From Spirochaetales bacterium (GTDB lineage Bacteria; Spirochaetota; Spirochaetia; SZUA-6; JAFGRV01), in the NCBI GenBank assembly GCA_016937215.1, contig JAFGWI010000292.1, positions 1 to 64,000 of the forward strand: DNA of 64,000 nt. The letters are read 5' to 3'. A program made the position numbers and the translations under genes. The notes below the pieces were generated by a model. It did no database searches, was not told where the DNA came from, and saw only the letters and a list, made by a program, of their open reading frames with translations. Shown piece after piece: positions 34,678-44,800 of the stretch. Each line of letters starts with the position of its first letter. Within the stretch, counting starts at the first letter, position 1.

Positions 34678-35039
34678 AAATTAAAAATCGAATTTTTATC
34701 CGTCCGACATTGAAGACACTTTTGATCACTCAGGTACCAGTAAAAAAAATATCATCTTCCCTGACTGATCAATTTGAGCTGGACACATTAGTACTCACAA
34801 ATCGTAGGAATAAACAGTCTCCAATGATCCTCCGAGTAAAAAAAGGTTATAATCCGAATTCCAGTTCCATGGGCTCCTTTGTTTTTTCTTTGCCTGGATT
34901 GCTTTTTGTGTTCACATTGGGCTTTGGCTTGGTACTTGGTCTGGTGATGTCCTTTTTTAAAAATCCCCTTTTAGCTGATAACAAGAAGCAGAACTCTGCC
35001 GGGCTTTTGTCACCGAGTAATAAGCAGGAAAAATTATGA
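34674..35039 (+). CDS. Small membrane peptide 2 with KKGYNPNSSSMGS motif
   Basis: MILRVKKGYNPNSSSMGSFVFSLPGLLFVFTLGFGLVLGLVMSFF; 4-bp overlaps with both neighbouring genes; alternative start ATG 34824. Confidence 0.7.
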   Translation: MKIKNRIFIRPTLKTLLITQVPVKKISSSLTDQFELDTLVLTNRRNKQSPMILRVKKGYNPNSSSMGSFVFSLPGLLFVFTLGFGLVLGLVMSFFKNPLLADNKKQNSAGLLSPSNKQEKL

Positions 35040-36337
35040 AACAGATTTTTTTTATTATTTTGTTTTTTCTGGTTTACGGGTTAAGCGCTGATTCTTCGGA
35101 TGAGATTCACAGAGCTGTGTCTCTTCTTGAAAATAGTTTTTTTTCTCAGGGAATCGATAAATTGCAAAGTGTTCTTTCAGATGAAGCCACTGATGATAAT
35201 TCCAAAGCCCGCGCCCTCTATGAGTTGGGTCGTTTTTACGAAGATCAGGCGGGGGATTTTGACTCGGCTTGTAATTTTTATCGCCGTGCTTCACTCATGG
35301 AAAATTTGCCTAAGGAGCAGCCTATAAATGAAAAGGCTGTTTGGGCCTTAAAAAAGATTGAAGCTTGGGAGAATCAATTCACGTCGCAAATAAGGAGTCT
35401 GGATAAAGCCAGAGCCGATAGTTCATCAGAATTGAACCGGGAATTATATAACCAAAATATCAGTAAGCTGAAAAAAATTATAATCGCTTCACCCGACTTT
35501 CATCGTACCGCGGAAGTTTATTATTATATCGGTATTTTTCAAAGTCGCTTAGAAAGCTATGGAGAGGCTATTAAGTCATTTTCAAAAGCTTTGTCTATCC
35601 GGCCTGGTGTGAATTTGTTTTTGGACGTGGATTGGCAAATTCAAACCGCTGAAACCAATCGAACTCGATTTGTTATTCGATGGGTTTCATGGGGGATGGC
35701 TTTGGTCCTATCTTTTCTGGGGATATTCTTGTTTTTCATCGCCAGGCCCTGGGTCTGGTGGAAACCCGTGGAAATGATAAAGCCTTTGGCAGCCATTCTT
35801 GTCTGGTCTGTATTTTTTTATGGCACGGCATTTATGCTTAGTCAATGGGTACCAGACCGTCCTTCCGAGGACTTGGTCATGAAATTGGCACCCACCTTTA
35901 TTTTTTCAAATCCTGGCAGCCCGGGATCGGAGATTTATCATATCTATTATTTTTATGGAATAATCGGGATAGTGCTTCTCTATCTTTTTTCTTTGTTCCT
36001 GGGGCAACTTAAATTTCCCTTGCTACGAAGCCTGTCCCTGGTTTTTTCCGGAGTACTGATTTTCGCATCGCTATCCGGATTATTTTATATCAAATATTGT
36101 GATAAAAAAAGTTCTTTATATCCCCAGACAAACGCGTTAACAGGATATTTTACTGGTTACATGCGTTTTTATCAGCAGGATCCCGAGCCTCTGATACTCA
36201 CCCGGCCGCGTGAGTACACTAATCTCTCGGTGATTTATGTTGATGATTCGGTTTTTGCCCAATGGATTGTTGAACATTGTCCCTATGATCAACCAGGGGA
36301 TGAAGTTAATATAGAAAATGGTCCTTTTCAGGAATGA
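35036..36337 (+). CDS. TPR-containing membrane protein
   Basis: Signal peptide; TPR-like repeats (ARALYELGRFYEDQAGDFDSACNFYRRA; AEVYYYIGIFQSRLESYGEAIKSFSKALSI) then several TM helices. Confidence 0.7.
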   Translation: MKQIFFIILFFLVYGLSADSSDEIHRAVSLLENSFFSQGIDKLQSVLSDEATDDNSKARALYELGRFYEDQAGDFDSACNFYRRASLMENLPKEQPINEKAVWALKKIEAWENQFTSQIRSLDKARADSSSELNRELYNQNISKLKKIIIASPDFHRTAEVYYYIGIFQSRLESYGEAIKSFSKALSIRPGVNLFLDVDWQIQTAETNRTRFVIRWVSWGMALVLSFLGIFLFFIARPWVWWKPVEMIKPLAAILVWSVFFYGTAFMLSQWVPDRPSEDLVMKLAPTFIFSNPGSPGSEIYHIYYFYGIIGIVLLYLFSLFLGQLKFPLLRSLSLVFSGVLIFASLSGLFYIKYCDKKSSLYPQTNALTGYFTGYMRFYQQDPEPLILTRPREYTNLSVIYVDDSVFAQWIVEHCPYDQPGDEVNIENGPFQE

Positions 36338-36968
36338 GAAGGACGATAAATTGGAGATGGGTTTTATGGTTTTTTGGTTAAAAAGAATCACTGCCGGAAA
36401 TATGTTTACATTTATCGGCTTTGGTTTTTACCTTTTTTTAATTGCAAATTTGCTTTTTTACTTTATTCCATCACCTCAACCCGGAGTTCCTGAGATGAGT
36501 TACAATGAAAACCGTGCTTTAGGTAATTTAAAGTCCATACATCAGGCCCAGGAAGTATTTCGCGAAACTGACCGAGACCAGAATGGTAAAAATGCCTATG
36601 CTTCTTTCTATATTCATCTTTGGCAAGCTGTTGACGATACTGGTGAAGTGGTACCGGTAAATCTTATTTCCAGGAATCTGGCTTTTGCTATGGGGCCTTC
36701 ACGGGAGATTAATGGATATTATTTTAAAGACATTCATTTCCGCTTTGATGACCAAGGCCGCGAGGTTCTTCTGGACCCTGAAAAAGAATGGGCTCTCACT
36801 GCTGTGCCTGTTCAAATGGGATTGACCGGCCGTTTTATTTTTCTTATTGATCAAAAGGGCGGTGTTTATGTGAAAATGGCTTATGAGGCTCCGGATATAT
36901 TTCCTTACGACCCGATAAGCTCGGGGTGGGTTCTTGTAAAAGACAAAATAGATATGGATGCTTTATGA
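36318..36968 (+). CDS. Membrane-anchored pseudopilin-like / DUF2950-like protein
   Basis: N-terminal TM; NENRALGNLKSIHQAQEVFRETDRDQNGKNAYASF; alternative start ATG 36357. Confidence 0.55.
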   Translation: MVLFRNEKDDKLEMGFMVFWLKRITAGNMFTFIGFGFYLFLIANLLFYFIPSPQPGVPEMSYNENRALGNLKSIHQAQEVFRETDRDQNGKNAYASFYIHLWQAVDDTGEVVPVNLISRNLAFAMGPSREINGYYFKDIHFRFDDQGREVLLDPEKEWALTAVPVQMGLTGRFIFLIDQKGGVYVKMAYEAPDIFPYDPISSGWVLVKDKIDMDAL

Positions 36969-37002
36969 TAAACAGGTTGGGCTTTGTTTCTGCTTGTTAA
37001 GG

Positions 37003-37830
37003 TTAGTCCACAGAAAATCCGTGTTTTTCCCAAATTACCTGATTTTCCGTTTTTTGTAAAAATCGGAAAAACTCATGTGCCGCCTCAGGGGATTGAGAGT
37101 ATTTCAAAATTGATACCATCAGCCTGATTTCTCCAAGATCACTCTGGCCAAAGCTAGCTGTGGTGATGACATCCACGCCTTTTTGAGGGCTTTGATTTTT
37201 TGGCAGGTCGATGATTTTTAGTTTATCACCAAATGAAAACGCGACTGGCCGCCAGATCAAGGCAGCCTGGATTCCGCCTTTCAGGATTTCTCTGGCTGCT
37301 ATCAAGTCGTTCTTTGTTACTAACACAATGTTTGGCTGAACCTTGTCAAGAAGGCCCGCTTTTTTCAAGGTATATGCCCACAAATATCCGGAGGTCGAAT
37401 AGAGAAAATCACAGGCCCCAATGCTAACTTCTGGAATGGCGAGATCCACTAATTCCTTGATATTTTGTGGATTTTTTTTATCAACAACTATGGCTATCGA
37501 GGCCTTTGCTACAACAGCTTGTCTGTGGTTTTTGTCCTCCAATATATAATTATAGGGGTCCAAAAGAAGAGCTAAATCTCCGTTACCCTGGCTGATTAAC
37601 TGACTAGTTAAAGCAGCGCTTTTTTCATATTCAATGAAGAGTTTATACTTGTAAGTTTGAGCAAAGCTTCTGGATAGTTCTTCACAAGCCTGACGGGTTG
37701 TTTGATCAGCATAAATAAATAAAGCCCTGTTCCCATTATCTTGCTTTTTATAACAGCGATAGGTCGATAATGAAGTAACACAAATAAACATAATCATTAG
37801 CAATCCAGGAGTTTTTGAATTGTATTTCAT
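37003..37830 (-). CDS. ABC substrate-binding protein, ModA/SBP_bac_11-like
   Basis: FIYADQTTRQACEELSRSFAQTYKYKLFIEYEKSAALTSQLISQGNGDLALLLDPYNY; paralogous to 39664-40524 and 48867-49688. Confidence 0.75.
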   Translation of the reverse strand: MKYNSKTPGLLMIMFICVTSLSTYRCYKKQDNGNRALFIYADQTTRQACEELSRSFAQTYKYKLFIEYEKSAALTSQLISQGNGDLALLLDPYNYILEDKNHRQAVVAKASIAIVVDKKNPQNIKELVDLAIPEVSIGACDFLYSTSGYLWAYTLKKAGLLDKVQPNIVLVTKNDLIAAREILKGGIQAALIWRPVAFSFGDKLKIIDLPKNQSPQKGVDVITTASFGQSDLGEIRLMVSILKYSQSPEAAHEFFRFLQKTENQVIWEKHGFSVD

Positions 37831-37862
37831 CGATTTTTCTTTCCTTAAAAAATAATTTTTTT

Positions 37863-38117
37863 GTATGTGTTTAGCGGAATGTGATTGTATATGCCTTAGG
37901 GATTGAAGCCATGTTGATTCATTTTTTCAAAAATGAATCAACAAAGCGTTTTTCAGCTCATAATTTCAAGCTGGCTTCATGTGCGAGCGGTAAATACGAA
38001 GTATTTATGACCAGCACTGAAAAATCTTTGGAGGTGAAGGCCGAAGTGGCGATAAGCCAAGCCTGAAAGCCTCTGGGCTTACCAGATAACGTCCAAGGAC
38101 ATCTGCTAAACAAATAC
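37863..38117 (+). repeat. Modular hairpin repeat copy H with terminal inverted repeats
   Basis: GTATGTGTTTAGC...GCTAAACAAATAC (12/13 IR); CCTTAGGGATTGAAGCCAT GTTGATTCATTTTTTCAAAAATGAATCAAC AAAGCGTTTTT. Confidence 0.85.
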
Positions 38118-38377
38118 TATTATTTCTGTTGTCCGGGTTTTTTAGGATTTTTCGCTTTCATAATAATCTTTCGCACGATTTTAAAAGGACTATAGGTCCT
38201 GTCATTTGACGGAATGAAGCGATGCCCTGAAAAGACAACCAGACTAGTCTTCCTTTTAATTTTAACTATAACTTTAAAAGGCTGTTATTTTAGTAATATT
38301 AGATTTTCATGATTTCTTCGGCTTTCTTATGACAAATTGTATTTAATCTGATAGTTTATGATTTTTAGGAGGTTATC

Positions 38378-39538
38378 ATGAAATTCCGATATGAAAATTT
38401 CGGGGGAATTATTGCCAGCAACGCGCCCCCTTTTTTAGCTTTTGTGAATCGTGAATACGCGCGAAACCAGGGATACGAAGAATCACCTCTTTGGCAAGGA
38501 AATGATGATATCGATATATTGACCGCGCCTACCGAGGTCCATCTTGCTATAACCAGCACTTGTACCGGCGATTGTCCTCATTGTTATATGGATTCCGGCG
38601 CCAGGGATCCTGATGAGCTGGATACAATAGGTTTAAAAAAGGCTCTCACGGCTCTTGCCAATATGGGAGTGTTTCATGTGGCCCTGGGTGGAGGTGAAGC
38701 TCTGCTCCGGGATGATCTCTTTGAGGTGGCAGCTCATGCAAGGAAGATAGGACTGGTGCCCAATCTCACTGTTTCGGGTTTGAATCTTTCGGAAAAGAAT
38801 GTTCATAAAATGAAAGTTTTTGGTCAGGTTAATGTCTCGGTGGATGGAGTGGGGGACGCTCATGCTGTTTTTCGCGGCCCACATAAATTCCTGCAAGCTG
38901 ACAGTGCCCTTGACCTGCTGATAAAGGCTGGTGTACCTACAGGTATAAATTGTGTTGTTGGGCGTTCCAATTATGGCGGGTTAAAGGATCTTTTTGCCTA
39001 TGCGCAAAAAAAGGGCGTCAATGAACTTGAGTTTCTGCGGGTTAAACCTTCGGGACGCGGTCTTGATTTATATTATAAAGAACGCCTTGATTTTAAGCAA
39101 TCCATCAAACTGCTGCCTCTTTTATCGAATTATTCCAGAAAATTTAAAGTACCTGCTAAAATCGATTGCTCCTTTGTTCCTATGTTGCTTTGGCATCGAC
39201 CGTCGAAAAAATTACTTTTGGCTAATGCGACCTATGGCTGTGAGGCAGGTAATGTATTAATAGGCGCTAAAAGCTCAGGGCGTGTTAGCGGTTGTTCCTT
39301 TCTTCCTGCTCTGGATTTAACCATTGATCAGTTAGCTGATCAATGGGAGGAATATCCTGCTTTTCAGGAGCTCCGCCATTGGCCCGAACAGGCTGCTGAG
39401 CCCTGTCGCAGTTGTGGTTATCTGAAAATTTGTAAAGGAGGTTGTCACGCGGTAGCGGAGAAAATTACCGGTAGTCTTTGGGACCCTGATCCGGACTGTC
39501 CGCGTGTGATTTTATATAGACAATTTAACAGGGCTTAA
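38378..39538 (+). CDS. Radical SAM/SPASM-domain peptide-maturase-like protein
   Basis: STCTGDCPHCYMDS (CxxxCxxC); GGGEALLRDDL; C-terminal SPASM-type Cys cluster YGCEAGN...GCSFLP...CRSCGYLKICKGGCHAV...CP. Confidence 0.92.
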   Translation: MKFRYENFGGIIASNAPPFLAFVNREYARNQGYEESPLWQGNDDIDILTAPTEVHLAITSTCTGDCPHCYMDSGARDPDELDTIGLKKALTALANMGVFHVALGGGEALLRDDLFEVAAHARKIGLVPNLTVSGLNLSEKNVHKMKVFGQVNVSVDGVGDAHAVFRGPHKFLQADSALDLLIKAGVPTGINCVVGRSNYGGLKDLFAYAQKKGVNELEFLRVKPSGRGLDLYYKERLDFKQSIKLLPLLSNYSRKFKVPAKIDCSFVPMLLWHRPSKKLLLANATYGCEAGNVLIGAKSSGRVSGCSFLPALDLTIDQLADQWEEYPAFQELRHWPEQAAEPCRSCGYLKICKGGCHAVAEKITGSLWDPDPDCPRVILYRQFNRA

Positions 39539-39663
39539 AGAGTTGCTGTATTTCTGGTTTTAAAAATGATAGCGCTCTTATTTATTTATAATCATATGCT
39601 CATGTTTTTTTAATCAATTTGAAATAGAGTGAGCCAAATATTTAATTTTGTAAGGATGATTTT

Positions 39664-40524
39664 ATGATGATCCAGTATATCCTTGTTTGGCTTAAGTCTG
39701 TAAAGACCTGTTTGTTACTTCTTATGCTTCTAGTTTGCTTTTCATGCATTGATAATCAGGATTCAATGACCCGAAAAAAACCTCTTCTTCTCTATGTGGG
39801 AGGGACTATGCGGCCGGTGATGGAAGAGATCGTTAACCGTTATTCTCTGGAAACCGGTCAGCTCTTTGAGTTGGATTACGCGGGAAGCGGTGAGCTTCTT
39901 ATCCGCATGTAGCAGACAGAAAGGGGCGACTTATGTATTGCCCATGATCCTTTTGAAGCCGCTGTCCGTCGTCGGGGAATGGCTAATGAAACCTGGACTC
40001 TGGCAACAATGGAACCTGTGATTGTGGTACAGCCTGGAAATCCACATGATATTCAGGGCCTTGAGGCTTTGATTAATCCGGAAATTAATCTTCTTCTCAC
40101 CGACCGCACCTACTCCACCACAGGCCATCTGGTGACCAGGATGTATGAGAAATTGGGGCTTCTGGATGAACTGGAAGAAAATATCACTGCCCGGCTTCGC
40201 TGTCCCTGTACAGCGGCTAACGCTCTTACTCTTGAAACCGCCGACGCGGCGATTGTCTGGAATGTCGTCGCTGGTTTACGAAAAGACAAACTGGATATTA
40301 TTGAAATTGCGCCGGATCATCGACTTAAGCAAGGCGTGGATGTTGTTACAAGTGCTACTTTTGGCCAAGTGGATATGAGTGTGACCAAGGTTTCTGTGGC
40401 ATTGCTAAAATACTCTCAAAACCCTGATGCCGCCAGGGCCTTTGCTGTATACGCCTCTTCTTCTCGTTGTGCCCCTATCTGGAAGGAATTTGGTTTTCTT
40501 TCCCCTTCAAGTGAAAAGTGGTAA
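39664..40524 (+). pseudogene. ModA-like substrate-binding protein interrupted by in-frame TAG (39910-39912)
   Basis: Reading frame continues after the stop: ...AGSGELLIRM*QTERGDLCIAHDPFEAAVRRRGMANETWTL...; both halves align with the paralog at 48867. Confidence 0.75.
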
Positions 40525-40545
40525 ATCAAAAACTAACAACTATTT

Positions 40546-41685
40546 TCATTCTTTTTTGCGTTTATTATTAAAAATGATCAACACAGTGATTCCCCCTGTT
40601 ATCAGGACCAGGCTGATGATCGTGATGATCATTACCATATTCAAGGAAGCCTTGTCCTCTGTGTCTAATTGAATGGTTTTTACCAGCTGGAAGTTTTCAC
40701 TTAGTTTTATATCGTCTTTTACGTCTCCGAAAAGCTCCTGTTGTTTGAATTCTATCATGGAAGAAAGGCCAACCAGGGGAATATCTTCATCTATCCACGC
40801 TTCGCCGTAGGCTTCCCAATCAGCGCTTATAAGCAAGTCCATGCCGGGATTATCGCTTTTTAGTTCACAAGCGCAGATTCCTGTTAGGTAACCTGTTGCT
40901 TCCTCCAGTGAGGATTCAGCTATACCGGCTCCAGCCAGGGCATAGAGTATTCTTCCCCGACCAAAAACAGGAAAGAGAATTGGATAATTGGAAAACTTTT
41001 TTAAACCTGGTTCACTGTGCATAAGAATTGAAATAAAAATTTCTTCTTCCGGGGTTCGTGGTATGGATATTAACGAAAAACGTGTTCGTCGAGTTTTTGC
41101 TTTGCTAATGGCTGAAAATTCGAAGGTGAGTTTGCGGTTAATGATTTCCGTAAATTGGGCTACTTTTCGGGAAACCATTTTTTCTGTTTGTTGGTCTTCG
41201 TCGGTATTACCGCTTTGTATGAGCAGCCATATAACTCCGTCGCCTGACAAGATTCTTTTGCTGATTTCATTTCGGCTAGGTGAGTGAATGATCTTACGGG
41301 CATTCTTCATGCTGGGTTTCCCTTGCCAGAGAGCAGCCATAAATGCCATTGATTGGGGATAATAGAGGGCAAGGCAGGGATAATCGGCGGTTTTAAGCTG
41401 TTCCAGGCATTCTTTCTTTTCATGATTCATTTCTTTGGTTACATTAACTGTTTCAAAATGATAATTTCCTGTGGTGCTGTATTCAATGGAGGATTCTTCC
41501 AGCCAGGCAGCGCATTTATTTGTTTCTTGATCCAGGGCTTTATTGTGAAAGAGATAAACCCGGTAAAGGCTGGGCAACCAACGTTCAAGTGCATAACGAA
41601 AAACCGGTGCATCGCAGCTCCAAAGTCTTCCTACTGGGAGTGACAAAATAAATATTAATATATAAAGAATTTTTCTTTTTTGCAT
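40546..41685 (-). CDS. Secreted, C-terminally membrane-anchored protein (CDAPVFRYALERW N-terminus), function unknown
   Basis: Signal peptide then SCDAPVFRYALERWLPSLYRVYLFH; C-terminal TM helix before KKRKKE. Confidence 0.65.
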   Translation of the reverse strand: MQKRKILYILIFILSLPVGRLWSCDAPVFRYALERWLPSLYRVYLFHNKALDQETNKCAAWLEESSIEYSTTGNYHFETVNVTKEMNHEKKECLEQLKTADYPCLALYYPQSMAFMAALWQGKPSMKNARKIIHSPSRNEISKRILSGDGVIWLLIQSGNTDEDQQTEKMVSRKVAQFTEIINRKLTFEFSAISKAKTRRTRFSLISIPRTPEEEIFISILMHSEPGLKKFSNYPILFPVFGRGRILYALAGAGIAESSLEEATGYLTGICACELKSDNPGMDLLISADWEAYGEAWIDEDIPLVGLSSMIEFKQQELFGDVKDDIKLSENFQLVKTIQLDTEDKASLNMVMIITIISLVLITGGITVLIIFNNKRKKE

Positions 41686-41846
41686 GGGTGATTTCCTTTA
41701 ACATTAGGTCTTATCTGGTTTTTCAAGAAACTGTTCAATCAATTCAAGGTTTAAAGAAAGGGAGAAGCAGCTATTACTCCTCCCTTAAGCTTAAAATTAC
41801 TGTTTTAATATAATCTTGATTTGATAAAATCAAGATTAGTTTTTTG

Positions 41847-44800
41847 TTATTTATTCATCACGCTGACCCATTTTTTTTCGTTTGGCGATAAATCGGATTT
41901 AGGCGCGAAAGCAATGGATGGGAGCATTAGATATGAACAGTCGCATCGGGCCTGTCCTTCAGGAACCAAAACAAGGCCATTGGCAACCGGAGTGTGTATC
42001 CAGCAGGCTGGACGGAATCCACCCCAGTTTTCCACACCCGATTCCCAATCATCCAGGTTGAAATAACCAAATACTCCGGAGCGCATGGTTAGCATATGTT
42101 TGCCGGAAGAGAGAATTCCGCAATTATAGGTTCGTGCAAATGGCCGGTAGATGTCCTTTCCGGTTTTTAATTCGAGTGACCAGGGTTCAAAAAAGATCTC
42201 ATCTTCGATAATCAAAGGCCTGGAGGAATAAACATAGGTGTTGAATCCTTCCTTGTTGGTGGAGGTATAGGGAAAAATGTAAGAAGGATCGGTAATCCCA
42301 TCGGGAATATCATCCAATCCATACATATCCCAGCTGGTTTTTATACCAGCCCCTATTTCAATGTTCCGTTCCCAGATGGTTTTTCCATTGGATGCGTTGT
42401 AGGCGATAATTTTGCCTCCGACTTCGGAATTCAATTTAAAACGGGTATACTGCTGGGTTCCGATGAGGATATTGTGAGGAATGCTTACTGCAGTGAGCGT
42501 AGTGAAGGTGTCAGGAGTACTCCATACCTTATTTCCGGTTTTTGCGTCAAGGCAAAGCAGTTCACCTTTTTGAAGCCCACTTTCATTACTGGGAAAGCGT
42601 AATCTGTCCTGGGAGGCAATTGGCCGGTCAACAAAATATACCTTGTTATCGCCTATTGAAAAAGTGTTATGGCGAATGGAGTTTTTGGCTTCATATATCC
42701 ATTTAACATCGCTTGTTTCGGGATCCATGGCAAAAACAGCCCGGGATTCCGAGTATTGATGACTCATATCTGATTCGCGATAACCGCCGGAAACAATATG
42801 ATCCACATCAGTTATGGTTCCGTAAAGAGTCCCGTCTTTGGCGTACACCAAGCCCCAGTAATTGAGATCTCCCCAGCTGGACTTTCCAGGATCAGAAAGT
42901 TTGGGTGAAGTAAGGATTTTAATTTGATTTCCTGTATATATATCCACCACATGAACTTCCCGGAACGCCTTGTAATACTGCTGCTGCCCTACGCGGATAT
43001 ACATTTTGTCACCATCTATCGCATAATTGGCGCCTGTGATAGCCGCGCCCAGAAGATTGTCCTGATCGTAATGCTTAGCCAAGTCTTCAATATAATAATC
43101 CCAAATGGTATGACCGTTATAGGCATCGTAAGCGCGAATACCATCAATTCCTTGCATAAACAGCATTCCGTCTTTTACAAGAGGAGCAACTCCCCGGCCG
43201 TGTCGCGAAGGAACATCAAAATCAGGATCATCCCACCATAGCATCCCCAATTCGCCTTTAACTCGTTCGTCAAGAGAACAAATTGTATTTGCAGGATCCG
43301 AATACATATGGGTCCATTGGCCGGCGCCCTCCAGTTCTCCTCGGGTTTTCATGGTCATGGATCCAGGTTTTCCAGTGATCAGAATACCGCCATAGGGTCG
43401 TTGAACATGAGGCATGCTGGAGGTGAGGGGATTCTCTCCGGTTTTTACCGAAGATCCTGAAATAATCAAATTGGCAAAATAGCTGGGATAACGGTCTAGT
43501 GTAGTTTCGCTTAATTGAACCTGTACCCGGTTTCCATATAGTCCGGCTTGGTTTAGTTTCTTTCTCGCCAGGGCCACATTGGCCGGATTGGAATCTGTCG
43601 CGATAATATGGAGATTGCTGATTTTAGCCAATTCGTATGCTAAAGCCCCATCACCGCAGTTGACATCAAGGCAGTAACCGTGGCCAATACCTGATTTTTC
43701 AAGAATTTCCTTGGCCGCTTTTTTATAAAGTTCGTTATTTCCATAAGGAGCAGGATTTATTTTTTTACCTTGAATCAGTGCTTTTTTATTTACTGAAAGA
43801 GAATCAAAGCAATAGATTTTACCTTCATCGGTAGACACAAACAGTTTACCCTGAGCAACACATAAACCATAGGGAATGCCTTCTACTTCGGCTGCCCAAA
43901 GGATTTCCTTGTTATCTGAGTCATAGATTGTGATGTGTCCATTGGCTGTGCCGACTATCACTTTACGATCAGCGATAATGATATCAATGCTGTGGGCTTT
44001 TTCCATGGTTTGAATAGTCCATTTGGGGTCATTTAAATAATTATTGATAATCTCTTCACCTTTGGAATTTTTTTCTGTTTTGGAAAAAGTGATATTGTGA
44101 ACATCATAGGCCTTGAGTTTCAGGTCTGTAGGATCCACCGAATAAAGATAGTGAGAGTTGAAGGCCAATCCTGGTGAATTAAACTGGTTAGGTGAGGCGG
44201 CTAATGTGTTAAAGTCGTCGGAGGTAAGACTATGACCGTCGTTTTCGTTAAAAATTCCATTCCGAAGACCTATGATTTCTTCATAATCCCGAGTGTTTCC
44301 CGAGGTCACGAAAAGATATTTGTCAGTGGCAGAGAGCCGTGAGCCTCCGAAATTTCGGTATTGCTGAAAATGAAAATATTCAAGTTCTCCGCTATTAATA
44401 TCATAGGCAGCAGGAACAGCTCGTCCTGTTGGAACGAGAACATGATTATCAGTAACAACAAGATAACCCTGGGCTGAAACTCCGCTGTATCCTTCGGCAC
44501 GATCGTGAGGTTGAAGGGTCCAGGCGTGGCCGGTATCTTCATTTTTCCAGATTTCATTTCCTGTTTCCGGATCCAGAGCAATTATGCTTACTCCTTGTGT
44601 CGGCCAGATCCCGACTCCATAATAGATGATTCCGTTTTTTAGAGCGATACCCCCTCGGGATGGCCAGCTGGATACCATGCTTTTGTTACCAAGTTTGTAA
44701 ATATCAGCATAATGTTCTTTTTTCCATAGAAGTTCCCCTTTGGCAGCAGAAAGACAATAGAGTTTACCGTCATCACTGACCGCGAAAAGCATGTCATTAT

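Noticed and set aside
31652-35039. KKGYNPNSSS block as a duplicated DNA segment
   Set aside because: Codons differ at several synonymous positions and flanks do not align, so the similarity is at protein level.
39910-39912. Amber codon as pyrrolysine or recoded sense codon
   Set aside because: TAG terminates other genes in the window (8536-10395, 1417-2886), no pyl genes or suppressor tRNA are visible, and a single AAG-to-TAG change explains it.
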